Shown piece after piece: positions 14,885 to 24,681 of a DNA stretch of 64,000 nt (within the stretch, counting starts at the first letter, position 1; the number at the start of each line of letters is the position of its first letter). The notes under the pieces were generated by a model. The model did no database searches, was not told the DNA's origin, and was given only the letters and a program-made list of their open reading frames with translations. Position numbers and translations under genes: made by a program. The stretch is from JACKDX01 sp964640175 (GTDB lineage: Bacteria; Myxococcota_A; Polyangia; Polyangiales; GCA-016699535), in assembly GCA_964640175.1 (NCBI GenBank), contig CAZXFW010000003.1:248001-312000 (forward strand). Direction: 5' to 3'.

Positions 14885-16911
14885 ACCGACGGGTGCGCTT
14901 CGCCGGTCTTTTCTCCTACTTTCTATTTGCACTCGTTTTAGGGGTATTTGCGTTTCATGATCATGCGGATGCACAGTATACCGCAACCGCACAAGTGGAT
15001 CGGCCCATCGCCGCGCCGGTTGCTGAGGAACCCACACTTTCAGCCAGCGTCGTCGAATCCGACGATCGGGCCAAATCACTCGAAAGTGTAGACGAACTGA
15101 TCTTAGAGGTGCCTGGAACACGTCTCCAAAGGTTTGGAGCCTATGGTTCCTTTACAGCCCTTTCGTTACGTGGGGCTGAGTTTGATCACACCACGGTATT
15201 GTTTGGAAACATTCCTTTGCGTAGCGCAGATGGCGGCGCGTTTGATTTATCCACGATTCCGCTGGCGGTCTTGGAACGGGTGGAAGTGTACCGAGGGGCA
15301 GCACCGGCATGGCTCGTCAACTCTGGCATTGGCGGCGTGTTGCAATTACTTCCACGCGAAGCACACACTTCTGAGGTTGAACTTGGCCTGGGGGTCGGCT
15401 CCTTTGGGCTTCTTGATACCCATGCCGCTACATCTGTGATCACTCCGAGCGGGCTGCGTTGGACTGCCGTGGCAGGTGTGACGCATAGCGATAACGACTT
15501 CGAATATAAGGACGAAAGTGGCACGCACTTTGACCCTTCCGACGATGTGATACGCAAACGGCGTAACGCAGAACTTTTACAAGCGTACACACTGCTGCAT
15601 GCAATCGCACCGCTCGCAGAAGGTGAACTCGAAGCCATGGTGTTTGGCTTTGAACGCACGGGAGGAGAACCTGGACCGGCGTTTCAAGGCAGCGAATATA
15701 CCCATCGCACCCTTAGCCGTTATTTGTCTGCGCTGCGGTACAGTCGACAGTCAAAAGGATCAGCCGATCGCTCCAAATACTGGCGCTGGCAACTCTTGGG
15801 ATCGGCAGCCTATACGCGCAATCGCTTTACGGATTTACTGGGAGAGATTGGTTTAGGCCAGAGGTCTACGGACGATCGTAGCTTACTCACCCAATTGCGA
15901 GCCGCCGCGGAATGGCGCCTTTTACCATGGCTTGATTTAACAACAGCCACCCAGTGGGAACACGACCGCTATGCGCCTGAAGATGCCCTCTCGCCTTTCC
16001 CGGTGGAATCATCCGATCGTGATCATCTGTTAGCCACGGTAGAGACACTCATGCAAGGGCGTCTTGGAAAACACCGCTGGCAAGTACGCCCTTCAGCAAA
16101 ACTTGAGATGATTTCATCCAGACTTTCATCCATCCAACCCGAAACACTGGGTGTAGAAACTGAGAATCTCATCCTGGCACCGACCTTTCGAGTAGGCGGA
16201 GTGTTGGAGCTCAGCCAATACCTGAGCCTTGCAGCTTCAGGCTACAGCAGTACCCGTGCGCCCACGATGGTCGAACTTTTTGGGCAACGAGGCTACCTCA
16301 TGGGCAACTCACATCTTGAACCCGAAATAGCCGTAAGCGCCGACGTGGGCATGAACCTTCAAGGCAAGACAAACGCCGTACAGGCCCAAGCGCAACTTCG
16401 AGGGTTTGTTTCATCCATACAGGATTTGATCGTATATAGCCGCGTCAACGCTCAAGGGCTCTACGGCCCGCGTAACACAGACGAAGCCTTTATTTACGGA
16501 TTAGAAACAAGCGCTGAGCTTTCCTTGTTCGAACACTGCTGGCTCCTTGGCAACCTGACAGCCATGCACACTCAAGACGTGGCCCGTGATCGTGAATTGC
16601 CATTGCGGCAACGGCTTCAAGCGTATGTGCGTCCAGAGTATCGCATCACCGATCTGGGACCCATGGACATGGCGACGCTCTTTGTAGACATGCAATATCG
16701 AAGCAGTCTGTTTTCGGACGTCACAAACACGGTCGTGCTTCCAGAACAATGGGTGTTTGGCACAGGTGTGCGGGTATGGATGTTAAAAAAACGCTTAGAG
16801 CTTGCTGGATCGATCCGTAATATCTTTGATACAACGGTACGTGATGTGCTGGCCTTTCCGTTGCCAGGCCGAACCTTTAGCATGGACATGACATGGCATA
16901 TTCCATTCTGA
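14869..16911 (+). CDS. TonB-dependent outer-membrane receptor
   Basis: The 680-aa product has a signal peptide ending near HADAQ, a plug domain (residues about 60-165: EVPGTRLQRFGAYGS, LSLRG, IPLAVLERVEVYRGAAPAW, GGVLQLLP) and a long beta-barrel ending in Phe (DMTWHIPF). The substrate is unknown; the layout resembles BtuB-like or siderophore receptors. Coordinates give the longest form (GTG 14869). GTG 14878 or 14893 are equally plausible because the first codons lie in the duplicated terminator. No cobalamin riboswitch is visible upstream. It overlaps the next lipoprotein gene by 19 bp, suggesting a receptor-lipoprotein pair. Confidence 0.92.
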   Translation: MFCVYDRRVRFAGLFSYFLFALVLGVFAFHDHADAQYTATAQVDRPIAAPVAEEPTLSASVVESDDRAKSLESVDELILEVPGTRLQRFGAYGSFTALSLRGAEFDHTTVLFGNIPLRSADGGAFDLSTIPLAVLERVEVYRGAAPAWLVNSGIGGVLQLLPREAHTSEVELGLGVGSFGLLDTHAATSVITPSGLRWTAVAGVTHSDNDFEYKDESGTHFDPSDDVIRKRRNAELLQAYTLLHAIAPLAEGELEAMVFGFERTGGEPGPAFQGSEYTHRTLSRYLSALRYSRQSKGSADRSKYWRWQLLGSAAYTRNRFTDLLGEIGLGQRSTDDRSLLTQLRAAAEWRLLPWLDLTTATQWEHDRYAPEDALSPFPVESSDRDHLLATVETLMQGRLGKHRWQVRPSAKLEMISSRLSSIQPETLGVETENLILAPTFRVGGVLELSQYLSLAASGYSSTRAPTMVELFGQRGYLMGNSHLEPEIAVSADVGMNLQGKTNAVQAQAQLRGFVSSIQDLIVYSRVNAQGLYGPRNTDEAFIYGLETSAELSLFEHCWLLGNLTAMHTQDVARDRELPLRQRLQAYVRPEYRITDLGPMDMATLFVDMQYRSSLFSDVTNTVVLPEQWVFGTGVRVWMLKKRLELAGSIRNIFDTTVRDVLAFPLPGRTFSMDMTWHIPF

Positions 16912-18179
16912 AAACGCCACAAACCATGGCTTTGCTAGCGTTGGTAAGTTTATGTGCCTGCAATGCCAGCTCGCCCTATCCCCATGCCAATCTTGAGCCT
17001 TTGGATGAACCTCCAGGATTCGCCGTCGTCACCTCTGACTATGTCTCGACCGCGATTGCTTTATTGAATACAGAAGGCGACGAGTTAATCACGGAAGCTT
17101 GGATCGACTCCGGCACCACACCGCCAGGTCTGACGACCACAATCGGCGGCGATGTCGTGCTTGCAAGCACCCCACCGCCCGATGGCACGCTGACACTGAT
17201 TGATCGCTTAGGAGTAGATGTCGTCACACGCATCGAGGTGCCCACAGGAAACGTGCTGCAGCAAATTCATGCCCAAAGCACCAACGCAGGGGAGACAGGG
17301 TTTCGAGCAAACCCGCATGATTGGCTGAGGTTGAATGAGGGTACCGGGCTCATCTCCCGCCATGAACCCAATCGAAATCCCAATGCCACAGAACTCGATC
17401 AAGGCAATGACGTAATCTCGGTGGATATTCCCTCGGGGCTGATTACGGGGCGCATCGATCTCTCTTCACTAGGAGAAACCCTCGATGGCACGTTGATTTA
17501 CGCTAGGCCAACCTACTTACAGCCGCTGAACAATACAGTCGCCATTGGACTAGCACGGCTAAGCCTGGATTTTCGCACCGCAGGCAAAGGAGCCCTTGGA
17601 CTCTATAATACGCTCAACCACGAATTAACGCGGGTGGATTTTAAAGACACCGCAAACTGCGGAACCATTGCTTCCATGCCAGGCAGTCTCAACGAACTAT
17701 GGGTGCTCTGCGCAGGAGACACGTTTTCTAGCACCGAACAACGCAGATTACGCAGCGGTATTATCCGGGTATCATTGACAAGCCCTGGTACTGCCATCTC
17801 CACCTATCAGTGGCTTGCCAAATCCCATGGGAATGTGCTTGTGCCAAGTACTGGCCTGATTCCAATCAATCACCATCTCGTCGTTGCGGTGGCAACTGGC
17901 GATGCCTTACAAAAAGAAAAGGATCAGATCTTAGTCATCGATACCGACACAAACACGACAACCGTTTTATTTGAAGCAGACGATAGTTTTATCCTTGGCC
18001 AAGGCTGTTACGCCGCCGAACATAATCGCATGCTTATTCCAGACGCGTCGGTAGGGATACGCCGCTGGAGTGTCACAGAAAACCTTGAGTTTCTCCCTCT
18101 TCCCACCATTGACACATCCCCGTTGAGACGGCTTCCTGCACGCGAAATCAGGCCCCTTGTGGGAACCGCCGCACCATGA
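16893..18179 (+). CDS. Surface lipoprotein paired with the TonB receptor (propeller-like)
   Basis: A 428-aa protein with a short signal peptide and a Cys in VSLCACNASS that fits lipidation. The body consists of repeated strands such as VVLASTPPPDGTLTLIDRLG and QILVIDTDTNTTTVLFEADD, which suggest a beta-propeller, but no named family. Its start overlaps the end of the TonB receptor by 19 bp, so the two are translationally coupled. By analogy with other receptor-lipoprotein pairs it may capture the same substrate at the cell surface; that is inference. Confidence 0.8.
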   Translation: MAYSILKTPQTMALLALVSLCACNASSPYPHANLEPLDEPPGFAVVTSDYVSTAIALLNTEGDELITEAWIDSGTTPPGLTTTIGGDVVLASTPPPDGTLTLIDRLGVDVVTRIEVPTGNVLQQIHAQSTNAGETGFRANPHDWLRLNEGTGLISRHEPNRNPNATELDQGNDVISVDIPSGLITGRIDLSSLGETLDGTLIYARPTYLQPLNNTVAIGLARLSLDFRTAGKGALGLYNTLNHELTRVDFKDTANCGTIASMPGSLNELWVLCAGDTFSSTEQRRLRSGIIRVSLTSPGTAISTYQWLAKSHGNVLVPSTGLIPINHHLVVAVATGDALQKEKDQILVIDTDTNTTTVLFEADDSFILGQGCYAAEHNRMLIPDASVGIRRWSVTENLEFLPLPTIDTSPLRRLPAREIRPLVGTAAP

Positions 18180-18187
18180 AAGGACAA

Positions 18188-18211
18188 TCGTCGTTTCAGT
18201 GGAGACGACGA
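18188..18211. terminator. Hairpin between convergent genes
   Basis: Arms TCGTCGTTTC and GAGACGACGA pair over 10 bp with one wobble around a 4-base loop. It lies 8 bp past the lipoprotein stop and 44 bp from the aroC stop. No U tract is present, so termination is likely weak or factor-assisted. Confidence 0.45.
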
Positions 18212-18255
18212 GCATCCAGATTCCGCTCCTGTTGTAAAATTATACCCTGAGTAAA

Positions 18256-19359
18256 CTACCCGTGGTTTCCCTGCCACCGCAGCCAATGATCAGCCAGCAC
18301 CATGGCAACCATGGCTTCTGCGATAGGAATAAAGCGAGGCAAAAGACATGGATCGTGACGCCCCTTGGTACGGATGCTGGTGGGTTTGCCATCCCGAGTC
18401 ACAGTAGCCTGCTCCTTGGGAAGGCTGCTGGTGGGTTTGACGGCAGCTCGAAGCACAATCGGCATCCCACTGGAGATGCCTCCTAACATGCCTCCATGGC
18501 GATTGTCTCGGGTGACAATCGCACCGTCACGTGCCTCAAATACATCGTTATGTTCGCTGCCACGTATAAGCGCACAGCCAAACCCTGATCCGTACTCCAC
18601 TCCCATCACAGCTTGAATGCTAAACAACGCTTTGGCCAAGTCGGCCTTGAGCTTGTCAAACACAGGTTCGCCCAATCCTGCAGGAATGTGACTGGCACAA
18701 ATCTCTGCAATTCCTCCGAGCGAATCCTGATCTTTACGCGCAGCTTCAATCAACTCCACCATTTTGGCTGCAGCGACTGGATCGGGACAACGCACGATAT
18801 TGGGCTCTCCATTGGGTAAGGTTTCCACCTGTTCGAGCGTCACGGCTGCGGGGTCTCGGATTTCCGCACGAACGCTGCCTACCTGAACCACATATCCCAC
18901 CACGCATCCTCCAAAAGCACGTGCCAGGATTTTTTTGGCAATCGCCCCAGCCGCGACTCGGACTACGGTTTCGCGTGCACTGGCGCGACCACCCCCGCGG
19001 TAATCACGAAAGCCGTACTTGGCGTCGTAGGAATGATCGGCATGTCCAGGCCGATATTTATCTTTAATATCTGAATAATCTTTACTACGGGCATCTTCGT
19101 TAGGCACCAAGATAGCGATGCTGGTGCCGGTGGTTTTCCCTTCAAACACACCGCTTAGAATTTGAGCTTCGTCGGTTTCTTTGCGTTGGGTGACAATGCG
19201 GCTTTGTCCAGGCTTGCGGCGCTGTAAATCCTGAGACAGATCCTCCACAGTCAGCGCAATCCCAGGAGGACAGCCGTCGATGATCACTAAATTGGCGGGG
19301 CCGTGAGATTCACCCGCGGTGGTAATACGAAACGCTTGCCCAAAACTATTGCCTGCCAT
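18256..19359 (-). CDS. aroC: Chorismate synthase
   Basis: AroC makes chorismate from EPSP using reduced FMN, the last common step to aromatic amino acids. The start MAGNSFGQAFRITTAGESHG carries the family N-terminal signature. GGGRASARETVVRVAAGAIA is the second signature, and RHDPCLLPR the third. The ATG at 19359 is chosen over an in-frame TTG one codon earlier because it matches known N-termini. Its first base is the last base of the TGA stop of the FHA-GGDEF gene (TGATG), so the two are coupled. Confidence 0.97.
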   Translation of the reverse strand: MAGNSFGQAFRITTAGESHGPANLVIIDGCPPGIALTVEDLSQDLQRRKPGQSRIVTQRKETDEAQILSGVFEGKTTGTSIAILVPNEDARSKDYSDIKDKYRPGHADHSYDAKYGFRDYRGGGRASARETVVRVAAGAIAKKILARAFGGCVVGYVVQVGSVRAEIRDPAAVTLEQVETLPNGEPNIVRCPDPVAAAKMVELIEAARKDQDSLGGIAEICASHIPAGLGEPVFDKLKADLAKALFSIQAVMGVEYGSGFGCALIRGSEHNDVFEARDGAIVTRDNRHGGMLGGISSGMPIVLRAAVKPTSSLPKEQATVTRDGKPTSIRTKGRHDPCLLPRFIPIAEAMVAMVLADHWLRWQGNHG

Positions 19360-20294
19360 CAACGTGGCTCCGCAGCCACAACGCGATTGCGCCCCTGCCC
19401 TTTGGCCTGATACAGGGCTTCGTCTGCCAGTGTGATAAGTTGCGCAGGCTCTTGGATGCGAGCATCGGGAGCTGCTGCTACTCCTAAGCTGATGGTGACA
19501 GGAATTTTTACCCCGTTATAGACAAAACCGTGATTCATCACTGCGGTGCGCATACGCTCAGCAAAATGCACACCCCCGGATAGATTGATTCCTCTACATA
19601 GAAACACAAACTCTTCACCCCCATAACGGGCAAAAACATCTTCGGCGCGCACAGAGCGGTTAAGCCCTGCCGAAAGCGTCGTAAGGACGTAGTCTCCAGC
19701 AGGGTGCCCATACGTATCGTTAATCCGCTTGAAATAATCGATGTCAAACAGAAGCAACGCTAAGGGGTTTTGGTGGCGTTGCATGTACGCAAACTCACTC
19801 TCAAGCCTGTCTAAGAAATAACGTCGGTTAAAAAGTTTGGTCAGCCCATCGCGTAACGCTGACTCGTACATTTGCTTCTGGAATTGTTCTTCAAGTTGAT
19901 CGTGGTAGGTGAATTTCAAAATGGTGGTTGAACCAAGCTGAATTTTATCACCGTCTGTCAGTGAGACTCGACCTCCCACGCGTGAGCCATTGACGAATGT
20001 TCCATTGGTCGATCCTAGATCTTCCACCAACACACTGGCATCGCTAAGGTAAACCCGCGCATGTTGGCGTGAGATACCTTCGTCTGTCACCCGGATATCG
20101 GCAATCTGACCACGGCCCATGATAAGGGGCTTATCAAGCTTATACATCTCTCCCACATTGCTTCCTGAAAGAATAATTAAGTATGCTCGGTCGTTTTTAG
20201 TGGCCGAGAGAACAGGCAGCTTTTCAGCAATGACAGTAAGATCTTCATCCTCTCCAGGAGAGAGCTTCGGGTTAGAATCCTTGACGGACGACAT
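19359..20294 (-). CDS. FHA-GGDEF diguanylate cyclase
   Basis: This is a 311-aa protein from the ATG at 20294. An FHA domain (about residues 50-130) carries the phosphothreonine-binding pattern GRG, SRQHA, DLGSTNGTFVNG. A GGDEF domain follows, with active-site GGEEF in VFARYGGEEFVFLCR and an intact RxxD inhibitory site (RAED) five residues upstream. It would make cyclic di-GMP with product inhibition, probably recruited or controlled by a phosphorylated partner. The combination is common in deltaproteobacteria. It is coupled to aroC and divergent from pyrD. Confidence 0.94.
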   Translation of the reverse strand: MSSVKDSNPKLSPGEDEDLTVIAEKLPVLSATKNDRAYLIILSGSNVGEMYKLDKPLIMGRGQIADIRVTDEGISRQHARVYLSDASVLVEDLGSTNGTFVNGSRVGGRVSLTDGDKIQLGSTTILKFTYHDQLEEQFQKQMYESALRDGLTKLFNRRYFLDRLESEFAYMQRHQNPLALLLFDIDYFKRINDTYGHPAGDYVLTTLSAGLNRSVRAEDVFARYGGEEFVFLCRGINLSGGVHFAERMRTAVMNHGFVYNGVKIPVTISLGVAAAPDARIQEPAQLITLADEALYQAKGQGRNRVVAAEPR

Positions 20295-20345
20295 GTCAGG
20301 GCATTGTATCAAACCATGAGCTCAAGTACCAACTGCTCTACGGTG

Positions 20346-21383
20346 ATGTCATTTCGATGCTTACGGACTTGGTTGTTTTTACTCTCGGCAGAAACTGCCC
20401 ATAAAATCGCTTTTTTTGCCTGGCGACTGGGGTTACGCCTGCCTGGAATCGCCTATGGGTTGCGACATACGTTTACCTTTGCTCATCCCGCGCTTCACGT
20501 ACAGGCGCTCGGGTTGACGTTTCCCAACCCTGTAGGCCTTGCAGCCGGCTTTGACAAAAACGCCGTGGGTTACAATGCCATGGGCGCTATGGGGTTTGGT
20601 TTTGTGGAAATCGGCACTGTGACGCCGCTTGCACAAGCTGGCAATCCGAAGCCACGTTTGTTCCGTCTGCCCGAGGAGCGTGCTCTGATCAACCGCTTAG
20701 GATTTAACAACGATGGCGCCATTAAAGTCAGCCAGCGGCTAACGCGCCCTCGAAACGTGATCGTTGGAGTCAATATTGGGAAAAACAAAAAAACCGCTGA
20801 GTCCCATGCCATCGATGACTACATCGCTTGCACCCAGGCACTCGCGCCATACGCAGACTACCTCGTAGTCAACGTAAGCTCACCCAACACTCCTGGATTA
20901 AGAGATTTACAGTCGGTAGATAAGCTTCGGCCTCTACTCACCGCTGTTCGGAACACTGCAAACACCACGGTGCCTACACGGCATGTCCCGTTATTAATGA
21001 AAATCGCGCCCGATCTGGATGAACAAGAATTAGATCAGTTGGCATCACTCGCACTTGAACTCCGCTTGGATGGCATCATTGCCACGAATACGACTGTGGA
21101 CCGAAACGAATTGAGGCATTCTGCGTCTGCGCACGCCAGCGAACAGGGGGGGGTATCCGGCGCACCTCTAAAAACACGAGCCCTGTCTGTGCTTCGCCGG
21201 CTCAAGCGCACCGTGGGAGATCAAGTGGTTCTTATTGCTTGCGGCGGCATCGAAACCGCAGAGGATGTCCGGCAAAGGCTTGCGGCAGGCGCAACGTTGG
21301 TACAGCTATATACGGGTCTCGTCTACCATGGCCCATCCTTGCCAAGCACCATTAATCGGGATTTGTTAACCTCCAATGAGTAA
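20346..21383 (+). CDS. pyrD: Dihydroorotate dehydrogenase (quinone), class 2
   Basis: PyrD oxidises dihydroorotate to orotate with FMN and passes electrons to quinone. The N-terminal helical segment (SFRCLRTWLFLLSAETAHK) is the membrane-associated part specific to class 2. The ATG at 20346 aligns with known N-termini, while earlier in-frame starts (20304, 20316) would run into the divergent gene's leader. The core shows NPVGLAAGFDKN, RLGFNNDGA, the catalytic Ser in NVSSPNTPGLRDLQ, and ACGGIETAEDV. It overlaps the next gene by 8 bp. Confidence 0.96.
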   Translation: MSFRCLRTWLFLLSAETAHKIAFFAWRLGLRLPGIAYGLRHTFTFAHPALHVQALGLTFPNPVGLAAGFDKNAVGYNAMGAMGFGFVEIGTVTPLAQAGNPKPRLFRLPEERALINRLGFNNDGAIKVSQRLTRPRNVIVGVNIGKNKKTAESHAIDDYIACTQALAPYADYLVVNVSSPNTPGLRDLQSVDKLRPLLTAVRNTANTTVPTRHVPLLMKIAPDLDEQELDQLASLALELRLDGIIATNTTVDRNELRHSASAHASEQGGVSGAPLKTRALSVLRRLKRTVGDQVVLIACGGIETAEDVRQRLAAGATLVQLYTGLVYHGPSLPSTINRDLLTSNE

Positions 21384-24300
21384 CTCACCCACCCATGGGC
21401 ATAACGCTCAGACGGATACGTCTGTAGCACGTACGTTGGTTGTTTATCCAAACCACGCCTTGGCACAAGCGCATATGGCCAACCATGCCATCCAATCTCC
21501 TTACGGAGTGTGTCTTGGCTCAAATGGCATGGCATTGCAAGATCTTGAACAGCGTATCATCCAAGATCTATTGGGCACTCATACCGTCGTGCTTTCCAAT
21601 CTGGAAGAACGCTGTTGGCTACGCGTACTTGCCGCCTCTGACGTGCTTAAACACGTATATCACCCCAACGTCACCGACCGGCCACGTTTTGTGGACGTAT
21701 TACAAAGCGCCCTTCACTACTGCCATGCGTTAGGACTCACTCCACAACGCCTTAAAGAACTTGGGAAAACCAAATCATCCCCACACCACACACAGCTCAC
21801 CGCCCTTGCACACGTTTTTTTCCACTGGGAAAAATTCCTTCAAGAAAACGGTGTCTGGAGCCAGCATACCGCCCTCCTTGAAGTCATTTCGCGATTCGCA
21901 ACCAACGCAGAGGTCCCAAATACGCTGCGACATCAGGAACGTCTTATCTTCAAATATGCCTACCAACTTTCGCCGTTGCAAATTCGTTTCATTGAAGCCA
22001 TTGGTACCCGGCTCGGCCCGTCGGTTGAATGTGTGATCGAGATTCCACACCATGAAGGCAGCTCCAGGTACTTTCGAAAAACCGCCCACCTTCTAGAACA
22101 ACTTGAAAAGACTGGCGATCAATTAGCCACCACGGTACTTCCCACAAGTCCACTCAACCCATCGGACATTGGATCGCTACTACTGCATGCGTTGATGAAG
22201 GAACCGGCTGCTCCTGAAGTGCCTTGGTCTCGCATTGCCATACACGAATCGAGTAGTCCTTTCCAAGAACGTCTTGCTGTTGTCGAACAAGTGCATCAGT
22301 GGATCGGACAAGGCATTGCCCCCGAAGAAATTGTCGTGGCGGTTCGCACCATTGACGAAGAAACTCAACTTTTACGATTGGCCCTAGAAGACAGTGGCCT
22401 ATCCGTGCTGCCCGTTCTTCGATCAGCACTTTCCGCGTCATCGCTTTTACGTTGGTTTATCCAGATACTGGCACTTTCGTATCAACCCTGGAACAAAGAA
22501 ACCGTGATGGCATTACTTGCCAGCCACTATGCGGGAAGTCTACGCCATGGCGAGGCTCAAGCCATCATCCGAGGATTCTCTGCAGTACTGCCGCCCGCTG
22601 AAACAACCCCTGATGCCCTAATTGGAGCGTGCAAACAGTATGAAAGCACCCACAGCAATACGTGTGCTGAAGCATTGAAAGCCCTAGCTAAAGTGCTTGC
22701 CCCTCTCACTGTGCCTCAACAGTTGTCCACCTTCGTAGAGCACACACGAACGCTGATGACACAGTGCCGAATACACCACAACATGCCTCTTCCTGCGCGC
22801 ACTCGGCAAGAACTGCGCACGCTTATTCTTGCCGAGGATCCTTTAAGCGTCGAAGTGAGCCTCGCCATGGGTCGCGAAGAGCTGGGAATCGATGCCCTTG
22901 AACACGTGCTAAGCCAACTGGAACTCCTCGGAACCCGATTGACTCATACTCTAAAGCCCGAAGTGTATTGGCACATGCTCACCGATGCGTTGAATAGTCA
23001 TAAAATACATCCTCCTGGGCCACGTAACGGTGCCGTAAAAATCCTTGGTGTGCATCAACTGGTGGGCATGCGCTTTGACGCTATCATCATCCCTGAACTG
23101 GTGGATGGCCGGTTTCCGGCTCCTTCACGGCCTTCTGCGCTATTGCCTATGTTGGATCCCCGTAAGCTGTCTTTAAGGCAATCTCATGTTCCAGACGCTA
23201 AAGAACCCACGCTTGAAGAGGTTCAGTGGCTACAATTCCAACACGAAGAAGAAGCATTATTGTTTGCGTTGAGCATCAATGCTGCCAAGAGCCACGTTGC
23301 GCTTAGCTATTCAGCCTATGATACCGCGGGGCGTGAGACCTTGCCTGCACTGTTTGTTCAAGAATGCATTGCCCTTGCCCACGTTGCAGATCAGTCAAGC
23401 CGTATTCATAAACACCCCGATGAGCCTTTGCCAACAATCGAACATGCCTATGGAAAAGAACGTTTTAGCCGTGCTGCGACAAGCGCACTCTATCCTGCTT
23501 CTCTAGGACAGTTTATCCACGATCTGGCAAAAGACGAGCCCCCAAAGCATACCCTTTATGATGATATCCCAGGCCTTGAACTGCCAAGTGTACTTCGTCG
23601 CGCTCACATCGAACGGCAACGCCTTGCTCATGCCTACAGCAAAGGAAAGCTGTATCATACGCCTTACACAGGATGTCTTCGCGATCATCTTGATGATGTT
23701 CCGCAACATTTGCCAGGGTCTAAAGAACATCCGCTCTCACCTTCTCAACTCGAAACGGCTGCGCGTTGTCCATTTCAAGATTTCGCAACACGTGTTCTAA
23801 AGTTACGCCCTAAAAAAGCGCCTCAATACGACATGGAGCCCAAAGAAGATGGCCAACTGGCACACCGATGCTTTGAAGCCGCCATGAAAGCAATCATTGA
23901 TCAAAACCTTGGCAGCTACCGTCCCGAAAACTATCCTGCCGCCCAGGGTATTGCGCTAGCTGCCATCGATGCGGTGCTTAAACAGCATCCTGAGCGGCAT
24001 TCCATGCCTACCGCTCTTTTCGAACACCACGCCAAAGCAATTCGCGATAAACTTCTTGCGCTCCTTGAGCACATGTACAATGAAAATGAAAATTTCTCTC
24101 CATCCAGTCCAGAGCTTACCTTTGCGGAAGGAAGCGAATGGCCCGCCATTAAACTGACTACCAGCAACTCCGAAGCACCCTTATGGATCCACGGGCGCAT
24201 CGATCTCATGGAAACAGATGGCACCATCTGGCGTGCTACCGATCTCAAACGCCAACGCAAAAGCAGGCTGACCCAACAGATGACACCCAAAACGCTTGGG

Positions 24301-24660
24301 CAAACATCCTTGCAGCTCCCTATTTACGCTGTAGCGTGTCACGCCAAGTATCCTGAAAAACTACATGATGCACGCTATCTTTCACTCAAAGACGGCAAAG
24401 CCTTATCTTCGCTTCGAACTCACATGGAAACAAATCAGGGGTGGAAAAAAGATGACCGAAGTCTTGACGATCTCCTCACCTTGACGACACCGGAGGGTAC
24501 GCTGACTTCGTTAGGAATAACCCTGACAACCCTTGCAGAAAAAATGCGGAGCAATACCTACGCTTTAGAGCCGATAGAGGGCGCCTGCGAACGTTGTGAT
24601 TTCACGGCGCTATGCCGCATCCCACGCACAGACATCGCAGAGGTTCCCGACTCACCCTAA
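21376..24660 (+). CDS. AddB-like PD-(D/E)XK nuclease protein
   Basis: The 1094-aa protein resembles the AddB/RexB subunit of ATP-dependent recombination nucleases. The N-terminal half is helicase-like but its expected Walker A position (TLVVYPNHALAQAH) lacks GxGKT, so it is probably an inactive helicase. The C-terminal nuclease core includes GRIDLMETDG and ATDLKRQ (D and LK near residue 950). Cysteines in ARCPFQDF (about 798) and in CERCDFTALC (about 1071-1080) fit the four-Cys Fe-S staple of AddB-type nucleases. No addA is present in the window. It overlaps pyrD, so is co-transcribed with it. Confidence 0.85.
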   Translation: MSNSPTHGHNAQTDTSVARTLVVYPNHALAQAHMANHAIQSPYGVCLGSNGMALQDLEQRIIQDLLGTHTVVLSNLEERCWLRVLAASDVLKHVYHPNVTDRPRFVDVLQSALHYCHALGLTPQRLKELGKTKSSPHHTQLTALAHVFFHWEKFLQENGVWSQHTALLEVISRFATNAEVPNTLRHQERLIFKYAYQLSPLQIRFIEAIGTRLGPSVECVIEIPHHEGSSRYFRKTAHLLEQLEKTGDQLATTVLPTSPLNPSDIGSLLLHALMKEPAAPEVPWSRIAIHESSSPFQERLAVVEQVHQWIGQGIAPEEIVVAVRTIDEETQLLRLALEDSGLSVLPVLRSALSASSLLRWFIQILALSYQPWNKETVMALLASHYAGSLRHGEAQAIIRGFSAVLPPAETTPDALIGACKQYESTHSNTCAEALKALAKVLAPLTVPQQLSTFVEHTRTLMTQCRIHHNMPLPARTRQELRTLILAEDPLSVEVSLAMGREELGIDALEHVLSQLELLGTRLTHTLKPEVYWHMLTDALNSHKIHPPGPRNGAVKILGVHQLVGMRFDAIIIPELVDGRFPAPSRPSALLPMLDPRKLSLRQSHVPDAKEPTLEEVQWLQFQHEEEALLFALSINAAKSHVALSYSAYDTAGRETLPALFVQECIALAHVADQSSRIHKHPDEPLPTIEHAYGKERFSRAATSALYPASLGQFIHDLAKDEPPKHTLYDDIPGLELPSVLRRAHIERQRLAHAYSKGKLYHTPYTGCLRDHLDDVPQHLPGSKEHPLSPSQLETAARCPFQDFATRVLKLRPKKAPQYDMEPKEDGQLAHRCFEAAMKAIIDQNLGSYRPENYPAAQGIALAAIDAVLKQHPERHSMPTALFEHHAKAIRDKLLALLEHMYNENENFSPSSPELTFAEGSEWPAIKLTTSNSEAPLWIHGRIDLMETDGTIWRATDLKRQRKSRLTQQMTPKTLGQTSLQLPIYAVACHAKYPEKLHDARYLSLKDGKALSSLRTHMETNQGWKKDDRSLDDLLTLTTPEGTLTSLGITLTTLAEKMRSNTYALEPIEGACERCDFTALCRIPRTDIAEVPDSP

Positions 24661-24681
24661 CCCATGTCTGATGCTGACACA

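Noticed and set aside
14700..14900. Cobalamin riboswitch for the TonB receptor
   Set aside because: Upstream DNA is the ATPase gene and a terminator; no B12-box-like sequence is seen.
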